From assembly GCF_003026365.1 (NCBI RefSeq), contig NZ_PYOM01000008.1, forward strand, positions 1 to 64,000: DNA of 64,000 nt, given 5' to 3'. Made by a program: the position numbers and the translations under genes. Of the stretch, positions 1 through 8,530 are shown one piece after another; position 1 is the first letter of the stretch, and each line of letters opens with the position of its first letter. Source of the stretch: Photobacterium angustum. Its GTDB lineage: Bacteria; Pseudomonadota; Gammaproteobacteria; Enterobacterales; Vibrionaceae. The notes under the pieces are model-generated. The model did not search any database. It had not been told where the DNA came from and saw only the letters and a list, made by a program, of their open reading frames with translations.

Positions 1-648
1 TTTCAATTGCCTTTTTACTAAGCCATTTATTGCCTCCGCACCTTTTAAAATGTCTTTGTTGGTCTTATGTTGCCATGCGGGTAGTAAACTCAACCATGCT
101 CCCCAACGATTAATCATCATAATTTCTACTGTTTTTTTACTGATGTTTATTGGTCTTTTTTCTAGGTTGTATTGTTGAAACTTACAATAACCCCATTGGC
201 TTCTGTTCATTAAAGGAGTGATAACTTGAAAGCCATAAAATATTTCCGGTTGTTCTTCTATTAACGATTTACAGACGCTGGGTGAATAAAATCTCAAATA
301 GGTTGCACCAAGTTCTTCACTGTTCACTTCTAAATAGTGTGATAAGTGCTGTCTTATTTGTTGTAGCGTATGTGTAGAAGCAATAATTACTCCACTGAGT
401 TCTTTAAGAATGTGATTAAGAAGATCATTGTTGAGGTGATTAAGACAAACTAAATATGGGCTTGCCTCCATCACGGAGGAGAAGCGAGTATTAATAAATA
501 GGGCTTCCTTCTCATCACCTTTAGTCAGATCACATAGATTGCTTAAATTCAAATTTTCAATAACGATGTATAGCTTAAAACCACTATTAAGAAGTGTTGG
601 TATGGTGTTTTGAGTTAATGTTTGAGTTGTTATTTCTTGCATAAACAT
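1..648 (-). CDS. DUF4123-type T6SS adaptor (Tap/TEC-like), C-terminus beyond window
   Basis: An open frame of 216 codons runs from an ATG at 648 (a second in-frame ATG is at 642) off the left edge without a stop. The protein is soluble, with a hydrophobic/aromatic pattern (for example MNRSQWGYCKFQQY and INRWGAWLSLLPAW) that fits DUF4123 proteins. These are cytosolic adaptors that load an effector onto the VgrG encoded next to them. The start lies inside the end of vgrG (19-bp overlap), so translation is probably coupled and the pairing specific. The gene is much more AT-rich than vgrG, suggesting that the adaptor/effector module has a different history from the spike gene. The family call rests on position and general pattern, not on a search. 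The cargo effector and immunity gene are expected just left of the window. Confidence 0.75.
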   Translation of the reverse strand, partial: MFMQEITTQTLTQNTIPTLLNSGFKLYIVIENLNLSNLCDLTKGDEKEALFINTRFSSVMEASPYLVCLNHLNNDLLNHILKELSGVIIASTHTLQQIRQHLSHYLEVNSEELGATYLRFYSPSVCKSLIEEQPEIFYGFQVITPLMNRSQWGYCKFQQYNLEKRPINISKKTVEIMMINRWGAWLSLLPAWQHKTNKDILKGAEAINGLVKRQLK

Positions 649-2696
649 TGCTCTCCACGTTGGCATTGACCATCTGTTTGCAAACCGCAAAGAGGTAAAA
701 GCGGGACATTCGCTTGGCTTGCCATTAAAAGTGCTTCTGAAAAGAGTAAGGGAACTTGTTCTAATTGTGGGGCGGCTTCAACCGCACCCGGTAATAACGG
801 TGATAAACCCCCAAAGCCAGAGCCACTGCCCGCACTGCCACCTGCATTGATGTTGACGGCTGCCCCCGAAATTGAAACGCCAGATGCATCTATTTTGATA
901 AAGCTGCCGCCAGCCTTCAGCGTGATTTCAGCACCCGCTTCAATCACGGCTTTTGAGCCAGCTTTAAGGTGTACTTCATTACCCGCATTTACCAATAATG
1001 CTTGGCCTTGTTTCATGTGTAAGTTGCCATCAACAACAAGTGTTTGATCGGCTTTTACATGTGTACGGCTTTCACCGTCGACGGTCAGGTGGTCATGGGT
1101 TTTAATGTGGGTGAAGCGTTCATTGTCTACATCCAGGTGTAAATCGTGTTTGATGTCGTCTTTGCGATCGTTTTCCACCAAGGTATTCACGTCTTTTTGC
1201 GCGTGAACGTAGATTTCTTCTTTGCCTGCTTGATCTTCAAAGCGCAGCTCGTTATAGCCATCACCTTGGTGCGTTTCTGTACGCAATACCGTGCGGGTTT
1301 TATTGGCAGGTAACGGGTAAGGGGGCTTGTTGGTCGCATGGTAAGTACGGCCTGTGATAATCGGTTGGTCTGGGTCACCCTCCAGAAAATCAACAATCAC
1401 TTCATGACCAACACGGGGTAGTGCGAGCATGCCATATTGGCTACCCGCCCAACCTTGGGAAACACGTATCCAGCAACTCGCATTGTCATCACTGTTACTG
1501 TATCTATCCCATGAGAACTGGACTTTTACCCGACCGTATTCATCACAGTAAATCTCTTCGCCTTCAGGGCCTACAACCATCGCAATTTGTGGGCCGTCTA
1601 CACGAGGCTTAGCCGTGTAGGAGGCTCGCCATGGGCGATGACCGGGTATCACAATAAAATCATTGTTATAGGTTGTTACACCTTGCCCGCCAGCTTCTTC
1701 TAATGCCTGTGGTTGCGTGCCCACATGGTTAACCGCCGCCACGAGCCATTCGGCATTGCACTGTTCATCATTATGCTCTTGGAGAGTGAAGTTCACCCCA
1801 GCCACTAAGCCATGGATGTTACTTTCACCGTAGGCTGTATTGGCATCACGACGTAATGATTCGAGTCGAAAAGAAGTAAACGGCTTACCGCTGGCATCGT
1901 CTTTATAACGCCCTGGGTAATCGTAATGTTCGTAATTGGCTTGCTGGTAATCGGCTTCTTTCGCATTGACCGTTTGTAAGAAGCTATAAGCCGGCTTTTT
2001 AAAGCTGTAATCTTTGAGTTGCGCTGATGATGGGCGAATTTGCGTATGGCGAGCAAAGGTGCGCACAAAAGGCATGCCACTTTGCCCACCACTGCGGCTG
2101 TTATAAGGCAGTGGTGCCGCCAGTCGAGCGGCACTTTGGGTGTCATCGGAAAAGCGCAGGGTATTCTTTTTATTATCATGGACAAAGCTGTAAAACAGGC
2201 CTTCTTCTGCGGCAATGCGGTCGATAAAGGCTAAATCTGTTTCACGGTACTGGACGCAATATTCACGCTGCACGTAATCTCGCGTTAAAACGAAATCAAC
2301 ATCGGTAATCCCTAATTCTTGTAATAGCACCGAGATAATTTCAGGCACCGTTTGTGTTTGAAAGATACGGCTATTGTGGCGCAACGCGAGGCGGGCTGCT
2401 GGCGGTACAAATTCCACCTGATACAAGGTGTGGTGATGGCCTGTGTCACCTTGGGTAAAACGTCGAATAATGCCATGCCATTGCTGTTGCTGTTCACCGT
2501 CTCGCCAGACCGTGAGCGTGGCCGTGTTATCGACGGTCTCTTGCGGCGTATAGGCAGGGTGACGACTGGCTAAGTCGATGGTAAAGGCGAAAGGTAAAGA
2601 CAGGCTGTCAGTGCCTGAAAATTGCGTGACGGCGAAGGCTTCCGCATCGAGTCCCTCCACTTCAAATGTAAATTGTAACCCCGTTTTTGTTGCCAT
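630..2696 (-). CDS. vgrG: VgrG spike protein (TssI)
   Basis: The 688-residue protein has the VgrG layout. A gp27-like base covers about residues 1-370 and a gp5-like OB fold about 375-460 (motifs EYGRVKVQFSWD and WAGSQYGMLALPRVG). A needle made of short repeats spans about 480-620 (runs such as HLTVDGESRTHVKADQ and NEVHLKAGSKAVIEAG). VgrG trimers cap the Hcp tube and carry effectors out of the cell. There is no large C-terminal enzyme domain, so it is a structural VgrG whose cargo is probably bound through the DUF4123 adaptor. After the needle come a Gly/Ser linker, a hydrophobic stretch and an unusual tail with four cysteines (CGLQTDGQCQRGEQCLCKK), a possible adaptor or cargo dock. The gene follows hcp by 112 bp and is noticeably GC-richer than the flanking DNA. 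Confidence 0.97.
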   Translation of the reverse strand: MATKTGLQFTFEVEGLDAEAFAVTQFSGTDSLSLPFAFTIDLASRHPAYTPQETVDNTATLTVWRDGEQQQQWHGIIRRFTQGDTGHHHTLYQVEFVPPAARLALRHNSRIFQTQTVPEIISVLLQELGITDVDFVLTRDYVQREYCVQYRETDLAFIDRIAAEEGLFYSFVHDNKKNTLRFSDDTQSAARLAAPLPYNSRSGGQSGMPFVRTFARHTQIRPSSAQLKDYSFKKPAYSFLQTVNAKEADYQQANYEHYDYPGRYKDDASGKPFTSFRLESLRRDANTAYGESNIHGLVAGVNFTLQEHNDEQCNAEWLVAAVNHVGTQPQALEEAGGQGVTTYNNDFIVIPGHRPWRASYTAKPRVDGPQIAMVVGPEGEEIYCDEYGRVKVQFSWDRYSNSDDNASCWIRVSQGWAGSQYGMLALPRVGHEVIVDFLEGDPDQPIITGRTYHATNKPPYPLPANKTRTVLRTETHQGDGYNELRFEDQAGKEEIYVHAQKDVNTLVENDRKDDIKHDLHLDVDNERFTHIKTHDHLTVDGESRTHVKADQTLVVDGNLHMKQGQALLVNAGNEVHLKAGSKAVIEAGAEITLKAGGSFIKIDASGVSISGAAVNINAGGSAGSGSGFGGLSPLLPGAVEAAPQLEQVPLLFSEALLMASQANVPLLPLCGLQTDGQCQRGEQCLCKK

Positions 2697-2760
2697 ACTG
2701 ACCTCGTGATTAAACCTTTGCTAACGTCGGCCTTGCGGCGTATTTAGCAAAGGCATAAAC

Positions 2761-2790
2761 GAAAAGCAGCCTACACAGTTGTGTAGGCTG
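2761..2790 (-). terminator. Hairpin after hcp, probable attenuating terminator
   Basis: A perfect 10-bp stem (CAGCCTACAC / GTGTAGGCTG, 2767-2776 and 2781-2790) with a 4-nt loop is followed on the minus strand by CTTTTCGTTT. It lies between hcp and vgrG. Partial termination here would give more Hcp than VgrG, matching the stoichiometry of tube and spike. Confidence 0.75.
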
Positions 2791-2808
2791 ATACATAGTT
2801 GAGTGCTA

Positions 2809-3327
2809 TTACGCTTCTAGCGGTGCACGCCAGTCATCAGCACCAGATGTGCCAGATACCGTGTGATCCCAGTTAATTGCACGGTAAGCCATTGATACTT
2901 CGATAAGCTGAGTGAAGTCTTCTTTTGATGAATCTTGGCAGTGTGGCATGTGGGTGTTGATATCAACAATCGTTGCATCGGTCAGCGTTGTAGTGAAGTA
3001 GTGCTCTTGCTTACCTTCAACCGATGTGCGGTACCACTTCAGCTCTACAGACGGTAGCATTTCACCTGATGCCAATGAGTTGTACATCAGAGGCACAGCT
3101 TTGTTCAGTGCCACGGTAAATTTAAATGGTTTGTGAACACGTTGACCTGAAGGCTGACCTGATTGTGGGTCTGTAGGAACAGTAACAACGTGCTTGAATT
3201 CTTGAACAAGCATTTGGTCTTCGTGACCTTCAACATAGATGTTACCGACAGAATCAGGCGTGAATGCACCCGCTGTAATATTACCCTGAGTTTGGCCTTG
3301 GATTGCGATATAACAAGGAGTTGGCAT
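2809..3327 (-). CDS. hcp: Hcp tube protein (TssD)
   Basis: This 172-residue protein is the typical Hcp length and starts MPTPCYIAIQGQTQG, the usual Hcp N-terminus. Further family features are the VPTDPQSGQPSGQRVHKP segment, KWYRTSVEGKQEHYFTT and the C-terminal RAINWDHTVSGTSGADDW. Hcp forms hexameric rings that stack into the inner tube expelled by sheath contraction and also binds small effectors. It is the first gene of the leftward hcp-vgrG-adaptor unit, divergent from the tssB operon. A sigma-54 promoter match lies about 65 bp upstream of the start codon, so expression probably depends on VasH. A purine-rich GGATATTAAG ribosome site precedes the ATG. Confidence 0.98.
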   Translation of the reverse strand: MPTPCYIAIQGQTQGNITAGAFTPDSVGNIYVEGHEDQMLVQEFKHVVTVPTDPQSGQPSGQRVHKPFKFTVALNKAVPLMYNSLASGEMLPSVELKWYRTSVEGKQEHYFTTTLTDATIVDINTHMPHCQDSSKEDFTQLIEVSMAYRAINWDHTVSGTSGADDWRAPLEA

Positions 3328-3390
3328 CTTAATATCCTATTTTATGATGGAGTAAATTACACAGCCTATGCTGTGATGACGTGCTGTTAA

Positions 3391-3407
3391 AGCATGAAGT
3401 GTGCCAA
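3391..3407 (-). promoter_or_regulatory. Sigma-54 promoter of hcp
   Basis: On the minus strand the sequence reads TTGGCACACTTCATGCT. The -24 element TTGGCAC is perfect, the -12 GC lies exactly 10 bp after GG, and the only deviation is ATGC for TTGC. A start site about 12 bp further on would give a leader of roughly 50 nt before hcp. Sigma-54 promoters need an AAA+ activator, and VasH in the main operon is the obvious one. Confidence 0.8.
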
Positions 3408-3469
3408 CTCTTAACTGTATGAAAAGTAATGGTTTTGCATTTTTGTGCTTTCAAATATTGAGCAACATA

Positions 3470-3514
3470 TTGCCCGGTCGGGCAAGATCTTGCTCGATTT
3501 GAGCAAGATCTTGC
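3470..3514. repeat. Tandem palindromes GCAAGATCTTGC (copies 1 and 2)
   Basis: The 12-bp perfect palindrome GCAAGATCTTGC occurs at 3482-3493 and 3503-3514, 21 bp centre to centre, or two helical turns. Just before it, TTGCCCG-GT-CGGGCAA (3470-3485) forms another inverted repeat sharing GGGCAA. Phased palindromes upstream of the hcp promoter suggest a dimeric regulator binding side by side. Confidence 0.6.
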
Positions 3515-3692
3515 TTGCTTTCGTGATTAAAGAATTTTTATTGGTAATGATTTGTCATCTGAATAAGCAATGATTAAGGGCTTAAAAAAATGGCTAATAA
3601 ATAAAAAACACGCAATAGAGATGGTTAGTAAAATGTAAATAATAAATTTATTTAACAATCTCTTTTTTTAATGGAGCTTGTTAATAACGAAA

Positions 3693-3711
3693 CGGGCAAG
3701 ATCTTGCTCGA
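3693..3711. repeat. Third copy of the GCAAGATCTTGC palindrome
   Basis: CGGGCAAGATCTTGCTCGA is identical over 19 bp to 3479-3497. It lies about 300 bp upstream of the hcp sigma-54 site, a distance at which enhancer-type activators of sigma-54 can act by looping (known for the family). Ownership by VasH is inference. Confidence 0.6.
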
Positions 3712-4313
3712 ATGTTAAATGTCAGACATTGCTTCAAACTTATTACTTACATTTTTTTATTAGTGAGAAAGGGCAAAGTATTATTAAAATTATATCCTTT
3801 ATTCTATTCTGTTATATTAATTAGATCCTATAAATTATTAATAGAATGCAGCACATTTTTATGCTGAAAGTTTTATATTATAGTTTGCTTTTTGGGAGCG
3901 GTGTCACGTTATTTTGGTTTTTATTAATTTAATCAATATGTTAAATAAACGGAGTGTTTTAGTCTGGTACTTAGCATTAATGTGCACCTACTGGGCTTAA
4001 GGTGTTGAAATTATTTATTTTTATGTTGTGTTTCAATTTGTTAAAAATCTCATTTGTATATATTAATATATGTTAATGCCTCAAAATCTATACACTTTGG
4101 CTTGATATGCAACGGCAATTACTATTTAATTTGCTGCGAGCATTATTTGTTGTCTAAAAGCATTTTTGTTGGTTGGAAAATAATATAAGTAATAAAGCAC
4201 ATTTAATTAAAATAACATTTTCATTTTTATAAAATTCATTTTTAATTTGTTAAAGATGTTAAATCTGCTGGTTTATCTATTCGTTGTAAATAATAAAAAT
4301 AACGGGGTTTAAA

Positions 4314-4811
4314 ATGTCTAAAGAAGGCACCGTCGCACCTAAAGAACGTATTAATATAAAATATGTTCCTCACAAAGGTGATGTTCAATCTGAAGTAGAG
4401 CTACCATTAAAAACACTTGTTGTGGGTGAATTTAAAGGTGATGGGGAAGATAAACCTATTGAAGAGCGTAAAGCCGTTTCAGTTGATAAAAATAACTTTG
4501 AATCTGTTATGCGTGAAAGTAAATTATCGTTGACAACTTCTGTGAAAAACAAACTTTCAGACGATGATTCTGACTTATCAATTAATCTTTCAATTAAAAG
4601 TCTTAATGATTTTTCTCCTGATGCAATCAGTCAACAAGTTCCAGAATTAAAAAAACTGATTGAATTAAGAGAAGCATTAGTTGCTTTAAAAGGGCCACTT
4701 GGAAATATTCCAGCATTTCGTTCTCGTCTTCAAGAGCTAATTGAATCTGACGAGTCACGTGAAAAGCTACTTAACGAGTTACAGCTTGTTAGTGGTGAAG
4801 GTGAGAAATAG
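4314..4811 (+). CDS. tssB: TssB/VipA sheath small subunit
   Basis: The 165-residue protein begins MSKEGTVAPKERINIKY and contains the family signatures LPLKTLVVGEF and a C-terminal helical region ending ESREKLLNELQ. TssB pairs with TssC to build the contractile sheath around the Hcp tube; contraction drives secretion and ClpV recycles the subunits. Length is normal for VipA. It is the first gene of the rightward operon, preceded by AACGGGG at a suitable distance, and 37 bp separate it from tssC. Confidence 0.97.
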   Translation: MSKEGTVAPKERINIKYVPHKGDVQSEVELPLKTLVVGEFKGDGEDKPIEERKAVSVDKNNFESVMRESKLSLTTSVKNKLSDDDSDLSINLSIKSLNDFSPDAISQQVPELKKLIELREALVALKGPLGNIPAFRSRLQELIESDESREKLLNELQLVSGEGEK

Positions 4812-4848
4812 TAATTTTCTTTTGGCTTTAATTTTAAGAGAACGATAA

Positions 4849-6318
4849 ATGTCTTTACAAAAAACACTTGAATCTTCAAGTACAACTGAAAGCAGTTTAC
4901 TTGATGAAATTATGCTTCAAACACGCATGACTCCGTCCGATGAAGGTTATGATATTGCCAAGAAAGGGGTGGCTGCATTTATTGAAAACTTACTGGGTAA
5001 TGCTGGTGTAGAACAAGTCAATAAAGGACTTGTTGATCAGATGCTTGTTGAGTTAGACAGTAAGATCAGTGCGCAAATGGATGAAATTTTACACTGTGAA
5101 GAGGTTCAAAAGGTTGAATCAGCTTGGCGTAGTGTGAAGATGCTTGTTGATCGTACTGATTTTCGTGAAAACAATAAAATTGAATTATTGCATGCGACTA
5201 AAGAAGAGCTTTTAGACGACTTCGAGTTTGCGCCAGAGACGTCTCAATCTGGTTTATACAAGCATGTATATTCGTCTGGATACGGACAATTCGGTGGTGA
5301 GCCTATTGGCGCTATCATTGGTAATTACGCATTCACTCCATCATCACCTGATATTAAGCTACTGCAATACATTGGTGCTGTGGGAGCAATGGCTCATGCT
5401 CCATTTATCTCAGGTGTAGCACCAGAATTCTTTGGTATCGAATCTTTTGAAGATTTACCAAATATTAAAGATTTAAAAGCAACATTTGACAGCCCTCGCT
5501 ATATTAAATGGCGACAATTACGTGAATCTGAAGATTCTCGTTACCTTGCATTAACGGCTCCACGTTTTCTTCTTCGTACCCCATACGATCCAGAAGAGAA
5601 CCCAACTAAAACATTTAATTACCGTGAAAACGTGAGTGATTCACACGAAAGCTACTTATGGGGTAATACCTCTTTTGCTTTGGCTTCACGTTTAACTGAT
5701 AGCTTTGCTCAATACCGTTGGTGTCCAAATATCATCGGTCCTCAAAGTGGCGGTACTGTTGAAGATTTACCTGTTCATTTATTTGAATCTTTGGGTGAAT
5801 TACAAGCAAAAATCCCAACAGAAGTGTTAGTGACAGATCGTAAAGAATTTGAATTAGCTGAAGAAGGTTTTATTGCATTAACCATGCGTAAAGGTAGTGA
5901 TAACGCTGCATTCTTCTCTGCAAACTCAGTTCAGAAACCAAAAGTGTTCCCTAATACGAAAGAAGGGCGCGAAGCTGAAATGAACTTCAAATTAGGTACT
6001 CAATTGCCTTATATGATGATCATTAACCGCTTAGCGCACTATGTGAAAGTATTACAACGTGAACAAATTGGTTCTTGGAAAGAGCGTCAAGATCTTGAGC
6101 GTGAATTGAACGCATGGATTAAACAATTTGTGGCTGATCAGGAAAACCCACCCGCTGATGTTCGTAGTCGCCGTCCCTTACGTGCTGCGAAAATTGAAGT
6201 GCTTGATGTTGAGGGTGATCCAGGTTGGTACCAAGTGGCATTGTCTGTTCGTCCTCACTTTAAATACATGGGCGCAAACTTTGAGTTATCACTAGTTGGT
6301 CGTTTAGATCAGGCATAA
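4849..6318 (+). CDS. tssC: TssC/VipB sheath large subunit
   Basis: The 489-residue protein matches TssC throughout: SAWRSVKMLVDRTDFREN near residue 90, FGGEPIGAIIGNYAF near 150, FLLRTPYDPEENPTKTFNY near 245 and the C-terminal VRPHFKYMGANFELSLVGR. It is the main subunit of the cytosolic contractile sheath, interlocked with TssB. An AAGAGAACG ribosome site precedes the ATG. The next gene, tssE, starts 5 bp after the stop. Confidence 0.98.
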   Translation: MSLQKTLESSSTTESSLLDEIMLQTRMTPSDEGYDIAKKGVAAFIENLLGNAGVEQVNKGLVDQMLVELDSKISAQMDEILHCEEVQKVESAWRSVKMLVDRTDFRENNKIELLHATKEELLDDFEFAPETSQSGLYKHVYSSGYGQFGGEPIGAIIGNYAFTPSSPDIKLLQYIGAVGAMAHAPFISGVAPEFFGIESFEDLPNIKDLKATFDSPRYIKWRQLRESEDSRYLALTAPRFLLRTPYDPEENPTKTFNYRENVSDSHESYLWGNTSFALASRLTDSFAQYRWCPNIIGPQSGGTVEDLPVHLFESLGELQAKIPTEVLVTDRKEFELAEEGFIALTMRKGSDNAAFFSANSVQKPKVFPNTKEGREAEMNFKLGTQLPYMMIINRLAHYVKVLQREQIGSWKERQDLERELNAWIKQFVADQENPPADVRSRRPLRAAKIEVLDVEGDPGWYQVALSVRPHFKYMGANFELSLVGRLDQA

Positions 6319-6323
6319 TTTCA

Positions 6324-6761
6324 ATGTCTTATATAGAACTAGAAGATAGGGCTTATGGTGTTAGTCTCTTTGAACGCTTAGAGACTAACGCGCCACGAAA
6401 AGTGATGACGAAAGGGCCAGATTCTAAACATGTTTTAAGCTCAATTAAACGCAATGTTGCGCAATTACTTAACACTCGTTTGGGTGAAGCACTATGCGCG
6501 CCACATTTAGGATTAATTGATTTTAATGATGCAACTTTAGGTACGCATGATCTGGCATTACAAATTAAGCTGGCAATTCGTCATTGTCTTGAGCGCTACG
6601 AGCCACGTTTAGACAAGATTGATATTCAATATGTGCCAAATGATGAAAGTCCATTAAATATTTTCTTTCATATTACAGCATGTATTAATTCAAGAGCACT
6701 GCATAACTCGGTGCGTATTGATTTGATGTTGGATAATAGTCGTAAATACAGAGTAATGTAA
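6324..6761 (+). CDS. tssE: TssE baseplate protein (gp25-like)
   Basis: This 145-residue protein resembles phage gp25. It has a central SIKRNVAQLLNTRLGEAL segment and GLIDFNDATLGTHDL; the gp25 family uses such a region at the sheath-baseplate joint. It is a baseplate wedge component that starts sheath polymerisation. It sits between tssC and tssF with gaps of 5 and 2 bp, so it is part of the same transcript. Confidence 0.94.
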   Translation: MSYIELEDRAYGVSLFERLETNAPRKVMTKGPDSKHVLSSIKRNVAQLLNTRLGEALCAPHLGLIDFNDATLGTHDLALQIKLAIRHCLERYEPRLDKIDIQYVPNDESPLNIFFHITACINSRALHNSVRIDLMLDNSRKYRVM

Positions 6762-6763
6762 CT

Positions 6764-8530
6764 TTGTCACAAGAAAAATATTTTAGGGATGAGCTTGCTT
6801 TTTTAAAAGAGCAAGGCGTTGCTTTTGCTGAAGTACATCCTCAATTATCTCGTTTTTTACAAGGGAAAAATACAGATCCTGATGTTGAACGATTATTAGA
6901 GGGCTTTGCTTTTTTAACGGCTCGTTTGCGTGAAAAAGTTGAAGATGAATTTCCTGAGCTCACACATTCTATAATCAACATGCTTTGGCCTAATTACTTA
7001 AGGCCTGTACCAAGCTTTAGTATTGTTCAATTTACACCTATTGAAAAAGCAATAAGTGTTCGTCAAACAATACCAGCCAATACAGATGTTGATAGTGAAG
7101 CGGTGTTCGATACTGTTTGTCGGTTTAGAACTTGCCGAAACCTAGATATTTATCCTTTGGAGTTGGTTGATGTTGCGACTACCCATAGCCGGGAGTCGTC
7201 AATCATTGATTTAAATTTCGATGTATTAGGCGAACAAGGTTTACCTGATATAGATCTAAAAACGCTGTCATTGTTCTTAGGTGGACATCAGTACAGCGCG
7301 CAGATGCTGTATTTATGGCTAAACCATTATTTATCACATATTGAATTAGTGTGTGGTGATAAAACGATATCGATTCCTGCATCACAATTTAAAAGCCGTG
7401 GCTTTGATACTGCTGATGCGGTAATGCCATATCCAAAAAATGTTTATGAAGGTTATCGTATTTTACAAGAGTACTTAACGTTTCCAGATGCATTTTTATT
7501 TGGTGATTTGGTTAATCTTGATCGTTATATCACACCGGATATGGGTGGAAAGTTTCAATTGAAATTTATTTTTTCAAGAACGCTACCTGCCGATGTTCGC
7601 GTACGTAAAGATAGCTTTAAACTATTTTGTACACCGATTATCAATCTATTTACTCATGATTCTGATCCTATCGATTTAACGGGAAAGCGGGCGGAATATC
7701 GCATTGCACCATCAAGTCGTCTACCTGCTCATTATGAAATTTTTAGTATTGATCATGTAGAGGGGCGACAAGAGGATCATAAGTTACGTTCAAAGGGGCA
7801 AAAGCGTGTTTATACCTCTTTTGAAAGTTTTCAACATGAAATCGAACGTTCCCGCCACCGATTAGCACTCTATTACCGCGCAAGAGTGAGAGAGAGTGTA
7901 AGAAATGATGGTTTTGATCATTACATTTCATTTGTTCGTGGGGATGAAACGCTAAATGTCGGAACCAGTGAAGCGATTTCATTGCAGTTAACGTGTACGA
8001 ATCGACAATTGCCATTGGAGTTAGGGGTCGGTGATATTTGTGTGCAAACAAATAGTTCACCATCTTTTGTGACATTTTCTAACATCACAGAACCAACACA
8101 GCCGTTAAGGCCGACGTTAGATGGCAGCTTGTTGTGGACATTGATTTCAAATTTATCGCTTAACTATCTTTCATTGCTTTCGAAAGATGCACTGTGTTCT
8201 GTACTTCGAGCATATGACTTTAGAGCACTTGTCGATAGACAAGCTGAACGTGTTGCTAAACAAAGACTTGATGGGATCGTAAAAATTACATCTAAGCCGA
8301 TTGAACGGATCATCAAAGGATTACCTGTTCGAGGTTTACTGTCTGAGTTAGTGCTTAACGAAGAAGCGTTCAGCTCTGAAGGGGATTTATATTTGTTTGG
8401 AAGTGTGTTGAGTCGCTTCTTTTCTTTATATGCAAGTATCAATTCATTTCATGAGCTTATTGTAATTAACAGTGTCAATCAGGAACGATATTCATGGGGA
8501 ACGCAGACGGGTCTACAGCCTTTGATATAG
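6764..8530 (+). CDS. tssF: TssF baseplate wedge protein (VasA)
   Basis: The 588-residue protein begins SQEKYFRDELAFLKEQG and has the family segments DPDVERLLEGFAFLTARLREK and PELTHSIINMLWPNYLRPVPS. TssF joins TssG (1:2) and TssE in the baseplate wedge. The start codon is TTG at 6764; no ATG lies near the conserved N-terminus and the tssE stop ends 2 bp earlier, so translation is probably coupled. The 3' end overlaps tssG by 37 bp. Confidence 0.96.
   Translation: MSQEKYFRDELAFLKEQGVAFAEVHPQLSRFLQGKNTDPDVERLLEGFAFLTARLREKVEDEFPELTHSIINMLWPNYLRPVPSFSIVQFTPIEKAISVRQTIPANTDVDSEAVFDTVCRFRTCRNLDIYPLELVDVATTHSRESSIIDLNFDVLGEQGLPDIDLKTLSLFLGGHQYSAQMLYLWLNHYLSHIELVCGDKTISIPASQFKSRGFDTADAVMPYPKNVYEGYRILQEYLTFPDAFLFGDLVNLDRYITPDMGGKFQLKFIFSRTLPADVRVRKDSFKLFCTPIINLFTHDSDPIDLTGKRAEYRIAPSSRLPAHYEIFSIDHVEGRQEDHKLRSKGQKRVYTSFESFQHEIERSRHRLALYYRARVRESVRNDGFDHYISFVRGDETLNVGTSEAISLQLTCTNRQLPLELGVGDICVQTNSSPSFVTFSNITEPTQPLRPTLDGSLLWTLISNLSLNYLSLLSKDALCSVLRAYDFRALVDRQAERVAKQRLDGIVKITSKPIERIIKGLPVRGLLSELVLNEEAFSSEGDLYLFGSVLSRFFSLYASINSFHELIVINSVNQERYSWGTQTGLQPLI

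Larger units (their letters stand above)
3328..4313. other. Long AT-rich divergent control region between hcp and tssB
   Basis: This 986-bp gap has no credible ORF. It holds the hcp sigma-54 promoter near its left end and three palindromic repeats at 3470-3514 and 3693-3711. From about 3720 to 4313 it is very AT-rich with many A and T runs, the kind of DNA that H-NS and IHF favour (inference). I checked the plus strand upstream of tssB for GG-N10-GC and found no sigma-54 match, so the tssB promoter is unassigned. Confidence 0.7.

Noticed and set aside
1805..2215. 136-codon minus-strand ORF inside vgrG
   Set aside because: It is in another frame of a clear VgrG coding region, with no ribosome site and an unlikely composition.
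4081..4120. Possible sigma-54 site TTTGGCTTGATATGCAA upstream of tssB
   Set aside because: GG and GC are 8 bp apart rather than the required 10.
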